Shown here one piece after another: positions 7,627 to 16,581 of a DNA stretch of 64,000 bases (position 1 is the first letter of the stretch; every line of letters begins with the position of its first letter). The notes below the pieces were generated by a model, which was given only the letters and a program-made list of their open reading frames with translations, did not search any database and was not told the DNA's origin. The DNA is from Burkholderiales bacterium RIFCSPLOWO2_12_FULL_61_40 (GTDB lineage Bacteria > Pseudomonadota > Gammaproteobacteria > Burkholderiales > Burkholderiaceae_C), in NCBI GenBank assembly GCA_001770935.1, contig MESI01000017.1:1-64000 (forward strand), read 5' to 3'. The position numbers and the translations under genes are program-made.

Positions 7627-10251
7627 ATGACCCAGCCCGTAATGAGTGTTGCCGACATTCGCAAAATCTTCCTCGACTTCTTCGCCTCCAAGGGCCACAC
7701 GGTGGTGGCGAGCAGCCCGCTGGTGCCCGGCAACGACCCCACGCTGATGTTCACCAACTCCGGCATGGTCCAGTTCAAGGACGTGTTCCTGGGCACCGAC
7801 AAGCGCTCTTACGTGCGCGCCGCCTCGGTCCAGGCCTGCCTGCGCGCCGGTGGCAAGCACAACGACCTGGAAAACGTGGGCTACACCGCGCGCCACCACA
7901 CCTTCTTCGAAATGCTGGGCAACTGGAGTTTTGGCGACTATTTCAAGCGCGACTCGCTCAAATGGGGCTGGGAGCTGCTGACCCAGGTCTACGGCCTGCC
8001 CGCCGACAAGCTGCTGGCCACGGTCTACATCGACGACCAGGAAGCCTACGACATCTGGACCCAAGAGATTGGCCTGCCGCCCGAGCGTGTGATCCGGATT
8101 GGCGACAACAAGGGCAAAAAATACGCGTCCGACAACTTCTGGATGATGGCCGACACCGGCCCCTGCGGCCCGTGCTCGGAAATCTTTTACGACCACGGTG
8201 ACCACATCCCCGGCGGACCTCCCGGCAGCCCCGGTGAAGACGGCGACCGCTTCATCGAAATCTGGAACCACGTGTTCATGCAGTTCGACATGCAGCCCGA
8301 TGGCAGCCTGGTCAAGCTGCCCGCGCCCTGCGTGGACACCGGCATGGGCCTGGAGCGCCTGGCCGCCATCCTGCAGCACGTGCACAGCAACTACGAAATC
8401 GACATTTTCCAGGGCCTGATTGCCGCCGCCGCCCGCGAAACCGGCACCGCCGACCTGTCGCACCCTTCGCTCAAGGTGATTGCCGACCACATCCGCGCCA
8501 CCGCCTTCCTGGTGAGCGACGGTGTGATCCCCAGCAACGAAGGCCGGGGTTATGTGCAGCGCCGCATCATCCGCCGCGCCATCCGCCACGGCTACAAGCT
8601 GGGCAAAAAGACCCCGTTTTTCCACAAGTTGGTGGGCGATCTGGCCGCGCTGATGGGTGAGGCCTACCCCCACCTGGCGGCGCAGCAGGCGCGTATTACC
8701 GAAGTGCTGCGGGTGGAAGAAGAGCGTTTCTTTGAAACGCTGGCTACCGGCATGGAGATTCTGGACGTGGCATTGCAAGGCGGCGTCAAGCTGCTGCCCG
8801 GCGACGTGGCCTTCAAGCTGCACGACACCTACGGCTTTCCGCTCGACTTGTCCGCCGATGTGTGCCGCGAAAACAGTGTGGAAGTGGACGAAGCCGGTTT
8901 CCATGCCGCCATGGAGAAGCAAAAGGCCGCTGGCCGCGCGGCTGGCAAATTCAAGATGGACCGCGCGCTGGACTACAGCGGCGAGGGCAACGACTTCGTG
9001 GGTTACGAACAGCTCACGCAAGCTACAAAAATCGTAGCGCTCTACGCAGACGGTACGCCGGTGAGCAGCCTGAAAGCCGGTCAAAACGGCGTGGTGGTAC
9101 TGGATGCCACCCCGTTTTACGCCGAGAGCGGCGGCCAGGTGGGCGACGAGGGTGCCATCTTCTGCGACCACGGCCTGTTTGAGGTGGCTGACACCCAAAA
9201 GATCAAGGCCGATGTGTTTGGCCAGCATGGCATCCTGGCCACTGGCAGCCTCAGCGTGGGTGATGCGGTCACCGCCCATGTGAACACGGTCATCCGCGCC
9301 GCCACCCAGCGCAACCACTCGGTCACCCATTTGATGCACAAAGCCCTGCGCGAAGTGCTGGGCGAGCATGTGCAGCAAAAGGGCTCCCTGGTCAACGCTG
9401 ACCGTACCCGTTTCGACTTCACCCACAACGCCCCGGTCACCGATGCGCAAATCCGCGAGATCGAAGTGCGTGTGAACGCCGAAATTTTGGCCAACGCCGC
9501 CACCCAAGCCCGCCTGATGGACATCGAAGCGGCCAAGCAAACCGGCGCCATGATGCTGTTTGGCGAGAAGTACGGCGAGACCGTGCGTGTGCTCGACATT
9601 GGCAGCACCACCGAACTCTGCGGCGGCACCCATGTAGCGCGCACCGGCGACATTGGCCTGTTCAAGGTGGTGGGCGAGGGCGGCGTGGCCGCCGGTGTGC
9701 GCCGTATCGAGGCCGTGACCGGCCAAAACGCGCTGGCCTATTTGCAGAACCTGGAAGACACCGTGGGCGTGGCGGCGGCCACCCTCAAGGCCCCGGTGGC
9801 CGAGCTGACCAGCCGCCTCGGGCAGGTGGTCGACCATGTGAAAGCACTGGAAAAAGAAGTGGCTGCGCTCAAGGGCAAGCTGGCCTCCGCCCAGGGCGAC
9901 GAACTGGTAACCCAGGCGCTGGAGATCAACGGCGTCAAGTTGCTGGCTGCCCAACTGGACGGCGCCGACACCAAGACCCTGCGCGAGACCATGGACAAGC
10001 TCAAGGACAAGCTCAAAACCGCGGTCATCGTGTTGGCCGCCGTGGACGGCGACAAGGTGCAGCTGGCCGTGGGCGTCACGCTAGATACCACGGGCAAGGT
10101 CAAGGCCGGTGAACTGGTCAACTTCCTGGCAGCGCAGGTGGGCGGCAAGGGCGGCGGCAAGGCCGACATGGCCATGGCCGGTGGCACCGAGCCCTCCAAA
10201 CTGCCCGCAGCCCTGACCAGCGTGCAGGCCTGGGTGGCAGGCAAGCTTTGA
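7627..10251 (+). CDS. alaS: Alanyl-tRNA synthetase
   Basis: 874 residues, full length for the family. The class II catalytic core is clear ([38 protein letters not shown]). The editing domain has the zinc-binding HxxxH ([12 protein letters not shown], ~residue 563) and CGGTH (~664). The C-terminal DHHA1/C-Ala domain is glycine-rich ([15 protein letters not shown]). It charges tRNA-Ala and clears mischarged Ser/Gly. A short stretch near 9012-9045 resembles half of the dispersed 55 bp repeat. Confidence 0.98.
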   Translation: MTQPVMSVADIRKIFLDFFASKGHTVVASSPLVPGNDPTLMFTNSGMVQFKDVFLGTDKRSYVRAASVQACLRAGGKHNDLENVGYTARHHTFFEMLGNWSFGDYFKRDSLKWGWELLTQVYGLPADKLLATVYIDDQEAYDIWTQEIGLPPERVIRIGDNKGKKYASDNFWMMADTGPCGPCSEIFYDHGDHIPGGPPGSPGEDGDRFIEIWNHVFMQFDMQPDGSLVKLPAPCVDTGMGLERLAAILQHVHSNYEIDIFQGLIAAAARETGTADLSHPSLKVIADHIRATAFLVSDGVIPSNEGRGYVQRRIIRRAIRHGYKLGKKTPFFHKLVGDLAALMGEAYPHLAAQQARITEVLRVEEERFFETLATGMEILDVALQGGVKLLPGDVAFKLHDTYGFPLDLSADVCRENSVEVDEAGFHAAMEKQKAAGRAAGKFKMDRALDYSGEGNDFVGYEQLTQATKIVALYADGTPVSSLKAGQNGVVVLDATPFYAESGGQVGDEGAIFCDHGLFEVADTQKIKADVFGQHGILATGSLSVGDAVTAHVNTVIRAATQRNHSVTHLMHKALREVLGEHVQQKGSLVNADRTRFDFTHNAPVTDAQIREIEVRVNAEILANAATQARLMDIEAAKQTGAMMLFGEKYGETVRVLDIGSTTELCGGTHVARTGDIGLFKVVGEGGVAAGVRRIEAVTGQNALAYLQNLEDTVGVAAATLKAPVAELTSRLGQVVDHVKALEKEVAALKGKLASAQGDELVTQALEINGVKLLAAQLDGADTKTLRETMDKLKDKLKTAVIVLAAVDGDKVQLAVGVTLDTTGKVKAGELVNFLAAQVGGKGGGKADMAMAGGTEPSKLPAALTSVQAWVAGKL

Positions 10252-10265
10252 TTCTTGTTGCATTT

Positions 10266-10322
10266 GCTACTGATTTAATAGCTGCTTGCGCATATTCCAT
10301 AAGGGCTGGAGTGCTATTTTGC
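10266..10322 (+). repeat. Dispersed ~55 bp repeat, copy 1
   Basis: Copy between alaS and the next GGDEF gene: hairpin-like GCTACTGATTTAATAGC, then TGCTTGCGCATATTCCATAAGGGCTGGAG. The same core recurs at 11554, 28378, 28583, 44391, 46262 and 51305. It has no coding capacity of its own in this orientation. Confidence 0.8.
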
Positions 10323-10380
10323 ATATAAACCTGATGGAACACGTCGCCCATCTGCCCATGCCCACCACGGCCTTTCATCC

Positions 10381-11517
10381 ATGATCCGCATTGACCCGCG
10401 CACGGTCATTCTGCTGGCCGGCGTCATGGGCGCGTTCATGGCGGGCATCATGTACGCCCTCAAGCGCAGTTATCCGCCAGCGATCAAAGGCCTGGGCGAA
10501 TGGGCGCTGGCGCTGGCGCTGATCTCGGTGGGCGGGGTGTTGGGTTTTGGGGTCGGGTTTTTGCCCGATGTGGTGAGTATCACCTTGCCCCGGCTGTTGT
10601 TTCCCTCCGGGCTTCTTTTGGCGTATGTGGGTACCCAGCGCTTTTTTGGCCTGACGCCCCGGATGTGGCCCTGGGTGGTTGTGATTGCCGCAGTGGTGCT
10701 GGCGCAAATGTGGTTTACCTTTGTAGCGCCCAGCTTCCATATGCGCCTGGTGCTGTCGGGCTCGCTGGGGGTGTGCTTGTTGATGGCCTATGTCCACCTT
10801 TTGCACCGGCAGGGAGTGTCGACATTTGCCAGGGCGCTGACGGTTGGCGTGTTGCTCACTCTGATGGCAATTGTGCTCATGCGCATCGTGACCACCTTTA
10901 TTTGGCCTGTAGGGGAGGGTGTTTTGGATACCTCGACCCACCACCTGATCTATGTCACCGGTTTTTCGTTCGGCATAGTGCTGCTCTCGGTCAGCCTGGT
11001 GCTGATGGCCACCGAGCGCCTGCATTCGGAAGTGGCGTATCTGGCCAGCCATGACTCGCTGACCAATGCTTTCACAAGGCGGCACATGAACGAAGTCTGT
11101 GCGATGGAGATGGAACGCAGCCAGCGCCACGGCCACAGCATGGCCCTGCTGATCATGGACCTGGACCATTTCAAGTCGGTCAACGACACCTACGGGCACC
11201 AGCGCGGGGATGGTTTGCTGGTTGATTTTGTCACCAAGGTCCAGGCGCTGCTGCGCCGTCCTGACCAGTTGGGGCGCTTTGGCGGGGAAGAGTTCGTGGC
11301 CTTGCTGCCGGAAACTTCGCTGGACGAGGCGATGGGGGTGGCAGAACGCATCCGGGCCGCCTGCGCCGCGTCCGACCAGGAACCTTGCCGCACCGTGAGT
11401 ATTGGCGTCACCACCAACCACACCGCGGGCGACAGCGTGGGCTCCCTGATCGCCCGGGCTGACGCCGCCATGTACCAGGCCAAGGCCAGGGGCCGCAACC
11501 GGGTGGAGACGGCCTGA
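10381..11517 (+). CDS. Membrane diguanylate cyclase (GGDEF)
   Basis: 378 residues. Residues ~10-215 form six or seven membrane helices (VILLAGVMGAFMAGIMY, WALALALISVGGVLGFGVGF and others) with no recognised extracellular domain. The C-terminal ~165 residues are a GGDEF domain: DLDHFKSVNDTYGH, the active GGEEF motif in RFGGEEFVALLPE, and an I-site RRPD five residues before it. It should synthesise c-di-GMP. It is flanked by copies 1 and 2 of the dispersed repeat. Confidence 0.9.
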   Translation: MIRIDPRTVILLAGVMGAFMAGIMYALKRSYPPAIKGLGEWALALALISVGGVLGFGVGFLPDVVSITLPRLLFPSGLLLAYVGTQRFFGLTPRMWPWVVVIAAVVLAQMWFTFVAPSFHMRLVLSGSLGVCLLMAYVHLLHRQGVSTFARALTVGVLLTLMAIVLMRIVTTFIWPVGEGVLDTSTHHLIYVTGFSFGIVLLSVSLVLMATERLHSEVAYLASHDSLTNAFTRRHMNEVCAMEMERSQRHGHSMALLIMDLDHFKSVNDTYGHQRGDGLLVDFVTKVQALLRRPDQLGRFGGEEFVALLPETSLDEAMGVAERIRAACAASDQEPCRTVSIGVTTNHTAGDSVGSLIARADAAMYQAKARGRNRVETA

Positions 11518-11553
11518 TCGACCGAGTTGCATATTGCAGTCTTGCCTGCTGTT

Positions 11554-11609
11554 GCTATCTATTTGGTAGCTGCTTGCGCACATTCTATAAGGGCTGGAGC
11601 CTGATTTGA
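11554..11609 (+). repeat. Dispersed ~55 bp repeat, copy 2
   Basis: GCTATCTATTTGGTAGC then TGCTTGCGCACATTCTATAAGGGCTGGAGCC, same orientation as copy 1. Its last bases (TTTGATA) contain the TTG that starts the next gene, so the repeat supplies the translation start region of the TlpA-like protein. Confidence 0.8.
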
Positions 11610-12160
11610 TACTGAAAACCTTTCATTGGTGTACTGCAGGGCTGGCCTGGGGGCTGTTGGGCTCCCTGGCCGCACTGGCGGCCGAGCCCGAGCCCGCTAC
11701 GGGGTATGAGGTGCAGGCCTGGGACCCGCGCAAGCCGGTGCCCACCTTGCAGGCGACCGACCTGAACGGCAAAGTCTGGCGCTTGGCCGACTTGCGTGGC
11801 AAGGTGGTGCTGGTCAACTTCTGGGCGAGTTGGTGTGAGCCCTGCCGGGCCGAGATGCCTTCGCTGCAACGCCTGGCGGCGATGCATGCGCACGAGTTGG
11901 TGGTGCTGGCCGTCAACTTCAAGGAGTCCGCCGCCACGGTGCAGCAGTTTGTGCAGCGCACCGGACTGACGCTGCCGGTGTTGCCCGACCCGCAAGGCAG
12001 TGTGGCGCGCGCCTGGGGTGTGGCGATTTTTCCGTCCACCGTGCTGATTGATGCCCGTGGCAAGGTGCGCAGCGTGCTGCGGGGGGAGTTGGATTGGACT
12101 GGGGCGGATGCACAGCGCTTGCTCACGCCGATGTTCAAGCGAGCGTCCTTGCCGCTATGA
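11606..12160 (+). CDS. TlpA/ResA-like thiol-disulfide oxidoreductase
   Basis: 184 residues. The N-terminal signal sequence (KTFHWCTAGLAWGLLGSLAALAAEPE) indicates a periplasmic protein. The AhpC/TSA-thioredoxin fold follows with the active site FWASWCEPCRAEMP near residue 76 and the cis-Pro region IFPSTVLID. TlpA-type proteins reduce periplasmic disulfides, for example in cytochrome maturation. The only in-frame start near the signal sequence is TTG at 11606, which lies inside the dispersed repeat. Confidence 0.87.
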   Translation: MILKTFHWCTAGLAWGLLGSLAALAAEPEPATGYEVQAWDPRKPVPTLQATDLNGKVWRLADLRGKVVLVNFWASWCEPCRAEMPSLQRLAAMHAHELVVLAVNFKESAATVQQFVQRTGLTLPVLPDPQGSVARAWGVAIFPSTVLIDARGKVRSVLRGELDWTGADAQRLLTPMFKRASLPL

Positions 12161-12197
12161 GTGCCTTCTCAATGTCCATGGGGCAATCAGCACAGGC

Positions 12198-12755
12198 TCA
12201 ATGCGCATGTGGATTGCCAGGCGCCTGGGGCTCTCCCTGGCTCGTGTATCCGCGCAACGCGGCGTAGCGCTTGTTTTGCGCGGGCGTGAGTATTTGTATT
12301 TGTGCAAGGTGTGCTTCCAGGTGTGTCTCGCGCACCTGGGCTTGCAGCGCACCTATGTCCTCCAGCGACCGGCTCAGCAGCTCCGGCGTGATCGCTTGGT
12401 TTGCAAATAACTGGTCCAGTTTGCGTTCTGCCTCGACCAATGCTTGGCCCAGCGGCCTGGCCTTGCGCTCCATGGCTGCGAAGAGGGCTTGCGTTTGGGC
12501 CAGTTGTTCCGGCGTGAGGGCCAGGGCGGCGCCCAACTCCAGAACGTGCGCGGGGCCGGCATAACCGTTCAGTTCGGCGGCCCGCGCCAGCCCCATGCCC
12601 TTGCCCGACAGCAAGCTGCGGACCTCGTCCGCCGAGAGTGCCTTGATCGCGCGTTCTTCCTGTCCCGCGTAGGCCGAAAGAGGAGGGGCTGCCCCCACCA
12701 GGGTGGAGCTCAGGGACAGGGCCAGAACCAGGCTGGCAAGGGGGGGGTGGTGCAT
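12198..12755 (-). CDS. Spy/CpxP-like periplasmic protein
   Basis: 185 residues from MHHPPLASLVLALSLSSTLVGAAPP, a clear signal peptide; the track ORF (to 13523) is artificially long. The mature protein begins YAGQEERAIKALSADEV and continues with long amphipathic helices (LTPEQLAQTQALFAAMERKA..., HLEAHLAQIQILTPAQNKRYAALRGY), the LTP/Q pattern of Spy and zinc-resistance-associated proteins. Likely role: envelope stress chaperone or metal sensing. It is divergent from a Crp/Fnr-type regulator, which may control it. Confidence 0.75.
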   Translation of the reverse strand: MHHPPLASLVLALSLSSTLVGAAPPLSAYAGQEERAIKALSADEVRSLLSGKGMGLARAAELNGYAGPAHVLELGAALALTPEQLAQTQALFAAMERKARPLGQALVEAERKLDQLFANQAITPELLSRSLEDIGALQAQVRETHLEAHLAQIQILTPAQNKRYAALRGYTSQGEPQAPGNPHAH

Positions 12756-12830
12756 GGGAGTCTTTCTGCTGAGGTCAACCGATGGGTATCGGTCCGAGGG
12801 AAATTGTCCAGGCAAGCCGTGTTTCATAGG

Positions 12831-12846
12831 TATGATTCTGATCATA
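12831..12846. promoter_or_regulatory. Crp/Fnr-type operator palindrome at the regulator start
   Basis: TATGAT-TCTG-ATCATA is a perfect 6-4-6 inverted repeat ending on the first base of the downstream ATG. Its core TGAT-N4-ATCA matches the FNR/CRP family consensus (TTGAT-N4-ATCAA). The position, overlapping the ribosome-binding region, suggests repression of the regulator by itself. It is also in the divergent promoter region of the Spy-like gene. Confidence 0.5.
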
Positions 12847-13508
12847 TGACACCCCCTGCGCTCCCGCTCCCCGCCGCCTTGCACGCGCTGCTGCCTGCCG
12901 ACCTTCAGGCGGTGGCAACGCCCATGCAATTGAAACGCGGAGAGCGGCTGTTTGTGCAAGGCCACACGCCCGCCCGGATGTTTTACGTGGTGGGTGGTGA
13001 AGTGGTGCTGCAGCGCCTGGGTATCCAGGGTGAAAACGTGGTGCTGCAGCGGGTGCGCCAGGGCTTTGTGGCCGAGGCCAGCCTGCAGTCGCCCCGCTAC
13101 CACTGTGAGGCGGTCATGACATCGGCGGGTGAGTTGATCGCCCTGCCCATTGATGCGGTGCGCCAGGCCCTCTTGGACGACTCTGCATTTGCCACGCGTT
13201 GGATTGGCATGCTGAACCAGGAGCTCAAACGCCTGCGGGCCCAGTGCGAACGCCTGTCGCTGGTGGGGGTCAGAGACCGGGTGCTTCACCTCATCGAAAC
13301 CGAAGGGGCGGACGGGTGTTTGCGGCTCCAGGCCAGTCTCAAGTCGATCGCCGCAGAAATCGGTGTGACCCACGAGGCCCTGTACCGCACCCTGGCGGCG
13401 ATGGAAAAGCAGGGCCAACTGCAACGCACGGACGGGCAATTGCGGCTTGGCCGCATGGGTGCCGTCGGCGGCGGCGGATCGCCACTCCGGCAGGGAAAAG
13501 TCCGGTAG
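12846..13508 (+). CDS. Crp/Fnr-family transcriptional regulator
   Basis: 220 residues from MTPPALPLPAALHALLP; the long track ORF from 12444 is upstream read-through. Residues ~10-125 are a cyclic-nucleotide-binding-like beta barrel (LKRGERLFVQGHTPARMFYVVGGEVVLQ). The C-terminal winged helix is HTH_Crp (QASLKSIAAEIGVTHEALYRTLAAMEKQG). There are no N-terminal cysteines, so it is not an FeS FNR. The family often senses redox, NO or heme status. No ordinary Shine-Dalgarno is visible; a palindrome occupies that position. Confidence 0.87.
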   Translation: MTPPALPLPAALHALLPADLQAVATPMQLKRGERLFVQGHTPARMFYVVGGEVVLQRLGIQGENVVLQRVRQGFVAEASLQSPRYHCEAVMTSAGELIALPIDAVRQALLDDSAFATRWIGMLNQELKRLRAQCERLSLVGVRDRVLHLIETEGADGCLRLQASLKSIAAEIGVTHEALYRTLAAMEKQGQLQRTDGQLRLGRMGAVGGGGSPLRQGKVR

Positions 13509-13574
13509 CTTGTTTGTAACCATAGTGCATGGGTGCCGTGGTTAAATGAAGCACCAAAAGCAAGGGAACTGGCA

Positions 13575-14264
13575 ATGAATCACAAACCATGGGCAGAAAT
13601 CGCGCTCGTTTTTTTAGGGTTTTTGTTGTGCGCGCCATCACACGCGCAAAAAATGTACCGCTGCGGGAACGTGTACCAGGACCGACCTTGCGAGGGGGCG
13701 CAGGTCGGCAAGGAAGTTCGCAATTTTGACCCCACCCCTAAGCCTGTCGCCAGCGCCAGTACGGACAGCCAGTGCAGGCAACGCGGCATCGATTCGCAAA
13801 AAATTGTCTGGTCGCGCGAGGCTGGAGCATTGGCCGAAAAACTGATGGCCCATGCCTCGGATGACGAGAAAAGCCTGATCAGGGACGTGTACAGCAAACG
13901 CGGGACTGCACCGGAGGTGCGTGCCGCCATAGAGGCCGACTGTGTGGCGGCCAAAAAACAGGCCGAGCTGGCTGCGGCCATGCTGGCCGCCAGTGAGAAA
14001 TTGCAAGGCAAGAACCCAGCGTCCGCTGCCGCCGCTCCTGCGCGGGCTGCGGCCACCGATGCCAAAACAACGCAAGCGCAGCCCAGTGACGATGCATCGC
14101 TGCGCAAGGTCGCCGAAATGAAAAAAGCGCTTTGCACCAACATCCATGCAAAGTTGGACGACATTCAGAAAAATCAACGCGCCGGTGGCAGCATTGCCAC
14201 CATGGAAAGCCTGAATCAACGCCGACGGGACGTTGAAACCGAACGCAGCCGTGCAGGCTGCTAG
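13575..14264 (+). CDS. DUF4124-like secreted protein
   Basis: 229 residues from MNHKPWAEIALVFLGFLLCAPSHAQ, a signal peptide. The mature start KMYRCGNVYQDRPCEGAQ is the DUF4124 signature (YRC...YQDRPC). The middle is Ala-rich and helical with a likely flexible segment (ASAAAAPARAAATDAKTTQ). The C-terminal helix carries basic residues. Function unknown; periplasmic or cell-surface localisation is inferred. It converges on and just overlaps the stop of the broken DUF2269 gene. Confidence 0.75.
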   Translation: MNHKPWAEIALVFLGFLLCAPSHAQKMYRCGNVYQDRPCEGAQVGKEVRNFDPTPKPVASASTDSQCRQRGIDSQKIVWSREAGALAEKLMAHASDDEKSLIRDVYSKRGTAPEVRAAIEADCVAAKKQAELAAAMLAASEKLQGKNPASAAAAPARAAATDAKTTQAQPSDDASLRKVAEMKKALCTNIHAKLDDIQKNQRAGGSIATMESLNQRRRDVETERSRAGC

Positions 14265-14897
14265 TTACGCCACCACATGCGGCGAAAGATGCCATCCCGG
14301 AGGAAAAAGTGGTGGTAAAAGACCGCACCGACATGTAGCGTAAGCAGGGCAGTCAGGGCAGGCAGGTCCAGAAAATGCGTAAACGACGGAACCAGCTTGC
14401 CGCGCTCTTGCTCCAGTTCCGGGGTGAATTGGCCCAACTGCAGGGCCTGGCCTGTCAGGCGCCGAAGCCGCATGAAGTACAAGCGGGTTACCGTATTTCC
14501 CTCAATGAATTCCGCCAGAAACAGAATCACCATGCCTGCCAGCCACGGCACGTTCAGGAAGTTCAGTCCACCGTAATACTGGGTGATCATCCAGCCCCAG
14601 ACGCAAGCAGCAATAATGCCCCCGGCACGACCAAACCGTCATAGCAAACAGCAATGGTGCGGACGGCCCCGGCAAATGTCGGGAGTTCCCGGAGTTGCCG
14701 TGAGCGCATATCCGCCAGCCAGACGGCCACCAGACCGGCACCCATGAGGATGGCACCCAGTATGTGGACAAACTTGAGCAGGTTGTAATTCCATTTCCAT
14801 ATCAATGCGATATGTCGTTGCCCCTCCTTGTCGTGCTAAAGCACTGCCTGCGTCGGGGCGCCTAATCTCCCATTGATTTGGAAACGGAATAAGACAT
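14261..14897 (-). pseudogene. DUF2269-type membrane protein, split by a MITE and frameshifted
   Basis: Two minus-strand frames together make one DUF2269 protein: YNLLKFVHILGAILMGAGL...GALLLLASG and WMITQYYGGLNFLNVPWL...RRMWWRN. They join near 14595, where TCTGGGGCTGG is one base short of the expected SGxW codons. The 5' end is interrupted by a 101 bp element at 14789-14889. Removing it with one TAA duplication restores ATG TCT TAC AAC CTG CTC from an ATG at 14897. The gene is therefore doubly disabled. Intact homologues have four membrane helices and unknown function. Confidence 0.8.
14786..14892. mobile_element. 101 bp MITE-like element, copy 1, with TAA target duplication
   Basis: Element 14789-14889, flanked by TAA (14786-14788) and TAA (14890-14892). 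Terminal inverted repeats are TTCCATTTCCATATCAAT and the complement of ATTGATTTGGAAACGGAA, 16 of 18 positions matching. The interior has GTGCTAAAGCAC. A second copy of identical length lies at 46309-46409. It is non-coding, so any transposition must have been driven in trans. Confidence 0.8.
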
Positions 14898-14920
14898 GGG
14901 GAATCTCTCGTCTTAGGTGC

Positions 14921-15388
14921 TCACTGAGCTTTTTTGATGGCGGGTGGCGCTACCCTGAGACGCCCGGCCATGCGCAAACCATCGCGAACATTTAAACCCA
15001 TCAGCGTCAGATTGGTGGCGCCAGCCAGGAGTTCGATGCTTTGCACGATGTAGAAGGTCGTATCAAAGCCGCCTGCCGAGGCCCAGCGGTTCAGCGCAAT
15101 CGCGCAGGGAACCAACACCAACAGGCCGTTGGCTGCGATCAAGGGCATACGTTTCTTTTTTGCATCCACCAATCGACCACGCCGCGATTTACCCAGGAAC
15201 ATGCCGCTCGCGCCTGCCGCCACCATGGCCGGAATGAGAATCCACAAGCCCGGAGTCACAATCAGCGACTTCAGTTGGGCCACTGCCTCGTGCGAGCCGA
15301 ATAGCTCGACCATGAGCGTGGATATAAAAAAGGTCGCGATACACAGCGGGGCAAGAATTCCCGCAATCAGATGTGCGCGTTTTGGCAT
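14921..15388 (-). CDS. Small integral membrane protein of unknown function
   Basis: 155 residues from MPKRAHLIAGILAPLC; AAAGGAC upstream of 15388 supports this start over 15445. Four membrane helices are evident (LIAGILAPLCIATFFIST, LWILIPAMVAAGASGMFLG, MPLIAANGLLVLVPCAIAL, VQSIELLAGATNLTLMGL) with a basic loop SRRGRLVDAKKKR. It is divergent from a LysR-type regulator 190 bases away, which probably controls it, and lies next to the broken DUF2269 membrane gene. Family not recognised. Confidence 0.65.
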   Translation of the reverse strand: MPKRAHLIAGILAPLCIATFFISTLMVELFGSHEAVAQLKSLIVTPGLWILIPAMVAAGASGMFLGKSRRGRLVDAKKKRMPLIAANGLLVLVPCAIALNRWASAGGFDTTFYIVQSIELLAGATNLTLMGLNVRDGLRMAGRLRVAPPAIKKAQ

Positions 15389-15578
15389 GACAAGTCCTTT
15401 TGGTGCAGTGGTTTGAAGCAGCACTCGGGTCAGCCGTTGGATCAACTTGACCTGAGCGTGTGCCTGGTAGGTACTTTAGAAAACCACGTTCAAATGGCAT
15501 AGCCCGCGCGACTTGATTCACTGTTTGGTAAACGTTGACAATCGGCATCAAACACCCCACAGAAAATGGAGGCTCCGT

Positions 15579-16496
15579 ATGGATCGTTTTGATGCAATGC
15601 GCGCGTATGTGCAGGTTGTGGAAAGCGGCAGCTACACCAAAGCAGCGCAGCAGCTGAACATGCACAAGGCCACCGTCAGCCAGCAGATTCAGCAACTGGA
15701 AGGAAAAATCAACGCCCGCCTGCTGATCCGTACCACGCGTTCGGTGACTCCAACCGCTGAGGGCCTGACGTATTACCAACACGCGTGCTCCATACTGAAG
15801 CAGGTGGACGATGTGGAAGCCCAGATGCGTCAAGGGTCGCACGCCCCAGCCGGGCATTTGCGGGTCAACGTGCCCGTGGCCATGGGGCGACAGATATTCG
15901 CACCGGAGATTCGCGGCTTTCTCAAGCGTTACCCCCAGATCACCATCGAACTTGCATGTTCTGACCGGTCTGTGGACCTGATCCAGGAAGGGGTGGATTG
16001 CGCGCTGCGCGGAGGGTTGTTGCCTGATTCCAGCTTGTCGGCATACCCAGTTGGCAACTTGCGATTTGCGCTATGTGCCGCGCCGCTCTACATCGAAGAA
16101 TATGGGCTTGCGCAATCTCCGCAGGAATTAACGCGGCACCAGCAAATCGGGTTTTTGCTGGCTTCAACAGGAAAAATGCGCCCTATCCAACTGACCAAGG
16201 CGGGGCAAACTTTGGAAGTGGATGTTCCGGCCCGATTCGTCACCACCGATAGTGCAGCTGCGCTGAGTGCAGGGCTGGACGGTCTGGGTATCGTTCATCT
16301 GGCAGAGTTTGTAGCCAGCCACTACCTGGCCAGTGGTGCGTTGGTGCGTGTGCTGCCGCACTGGCAGTGCCCATCCCTGCCACTTCACCTGGTGACACCA
16401 ACCAACCAACGCCGCGCGGCACGCGTCAAGGCCTTCATGGAGTGGGCGCAATTGCTGCTTCGCCAAAGGCTGGGTACGCAACTTGAACTACGCTAA
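15579..16496 (+). CDS. LysR-family transcriptional regulator
   Basis: 305 residues. The start at 15579 has GGAGG seven bases upstream and gives MDRFDAMRAYVQVVESGSYTKAAQQLNMHKATVSQQIQQLE, the standard LTTR helix-turn-helix. The effector-binding domain spans ~90-295 (HLRVNVPVAMGRQIFAPEIRGFLKRYPQITIEL). The sequence is of the CrgA/AaeR-like group. The divergent membrane gene at 15388 is the obvious regulatory target. Confidence 0.9.
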   Translation: MDRFDAMRAYVQVVESGSYTKAAQQLNMHKATVSQQIQQLEGKINARLLIRTTRSVTPTAEGLTYYQHACSILKQVDDVEAQMRQGSHAPAGHLRVNVPVAMGRQIFAPEIRGFLKRYPQITIELACSDRSVDLIQEGVDCALRGGLLPDSSLSAYPVGNLRFALCAAPLYIEEYGLAQSPQELTRHQQIGFLLASTGKMRPIQLTKAGQTLEVDVPARFVTTDSAAALSAGLDGLGIVHLAEFVASHYLASGALVRVLPHWQCPSLPLHLVTPTNQRRAARVKAFMEWAQLLLRQRLGTQLELR

Positions 16497-16581
16497 AACG
16501 AAAGTGTGGCCACGGTCTTGAATTGGGCCGTGCAGCTTCTTTCAGCCCAGACTCACCTCAGGTCAAAGCCCGACACCGCCA

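Noticed and set aside
7276-9954. 892-codon minus-strand ORF
   Set aside because: It is the antisense shadow of alaS, created by high GC. Only the last ~80 codons, outside alaS, were kept as a possible small gene.
14587-14805. Separate 72-codon gene starting MIWKWN
   Set aside because: The start residues come from the MITE terminal repeat; the frame is the 5' half of the frameshifted DUF2269 gene.
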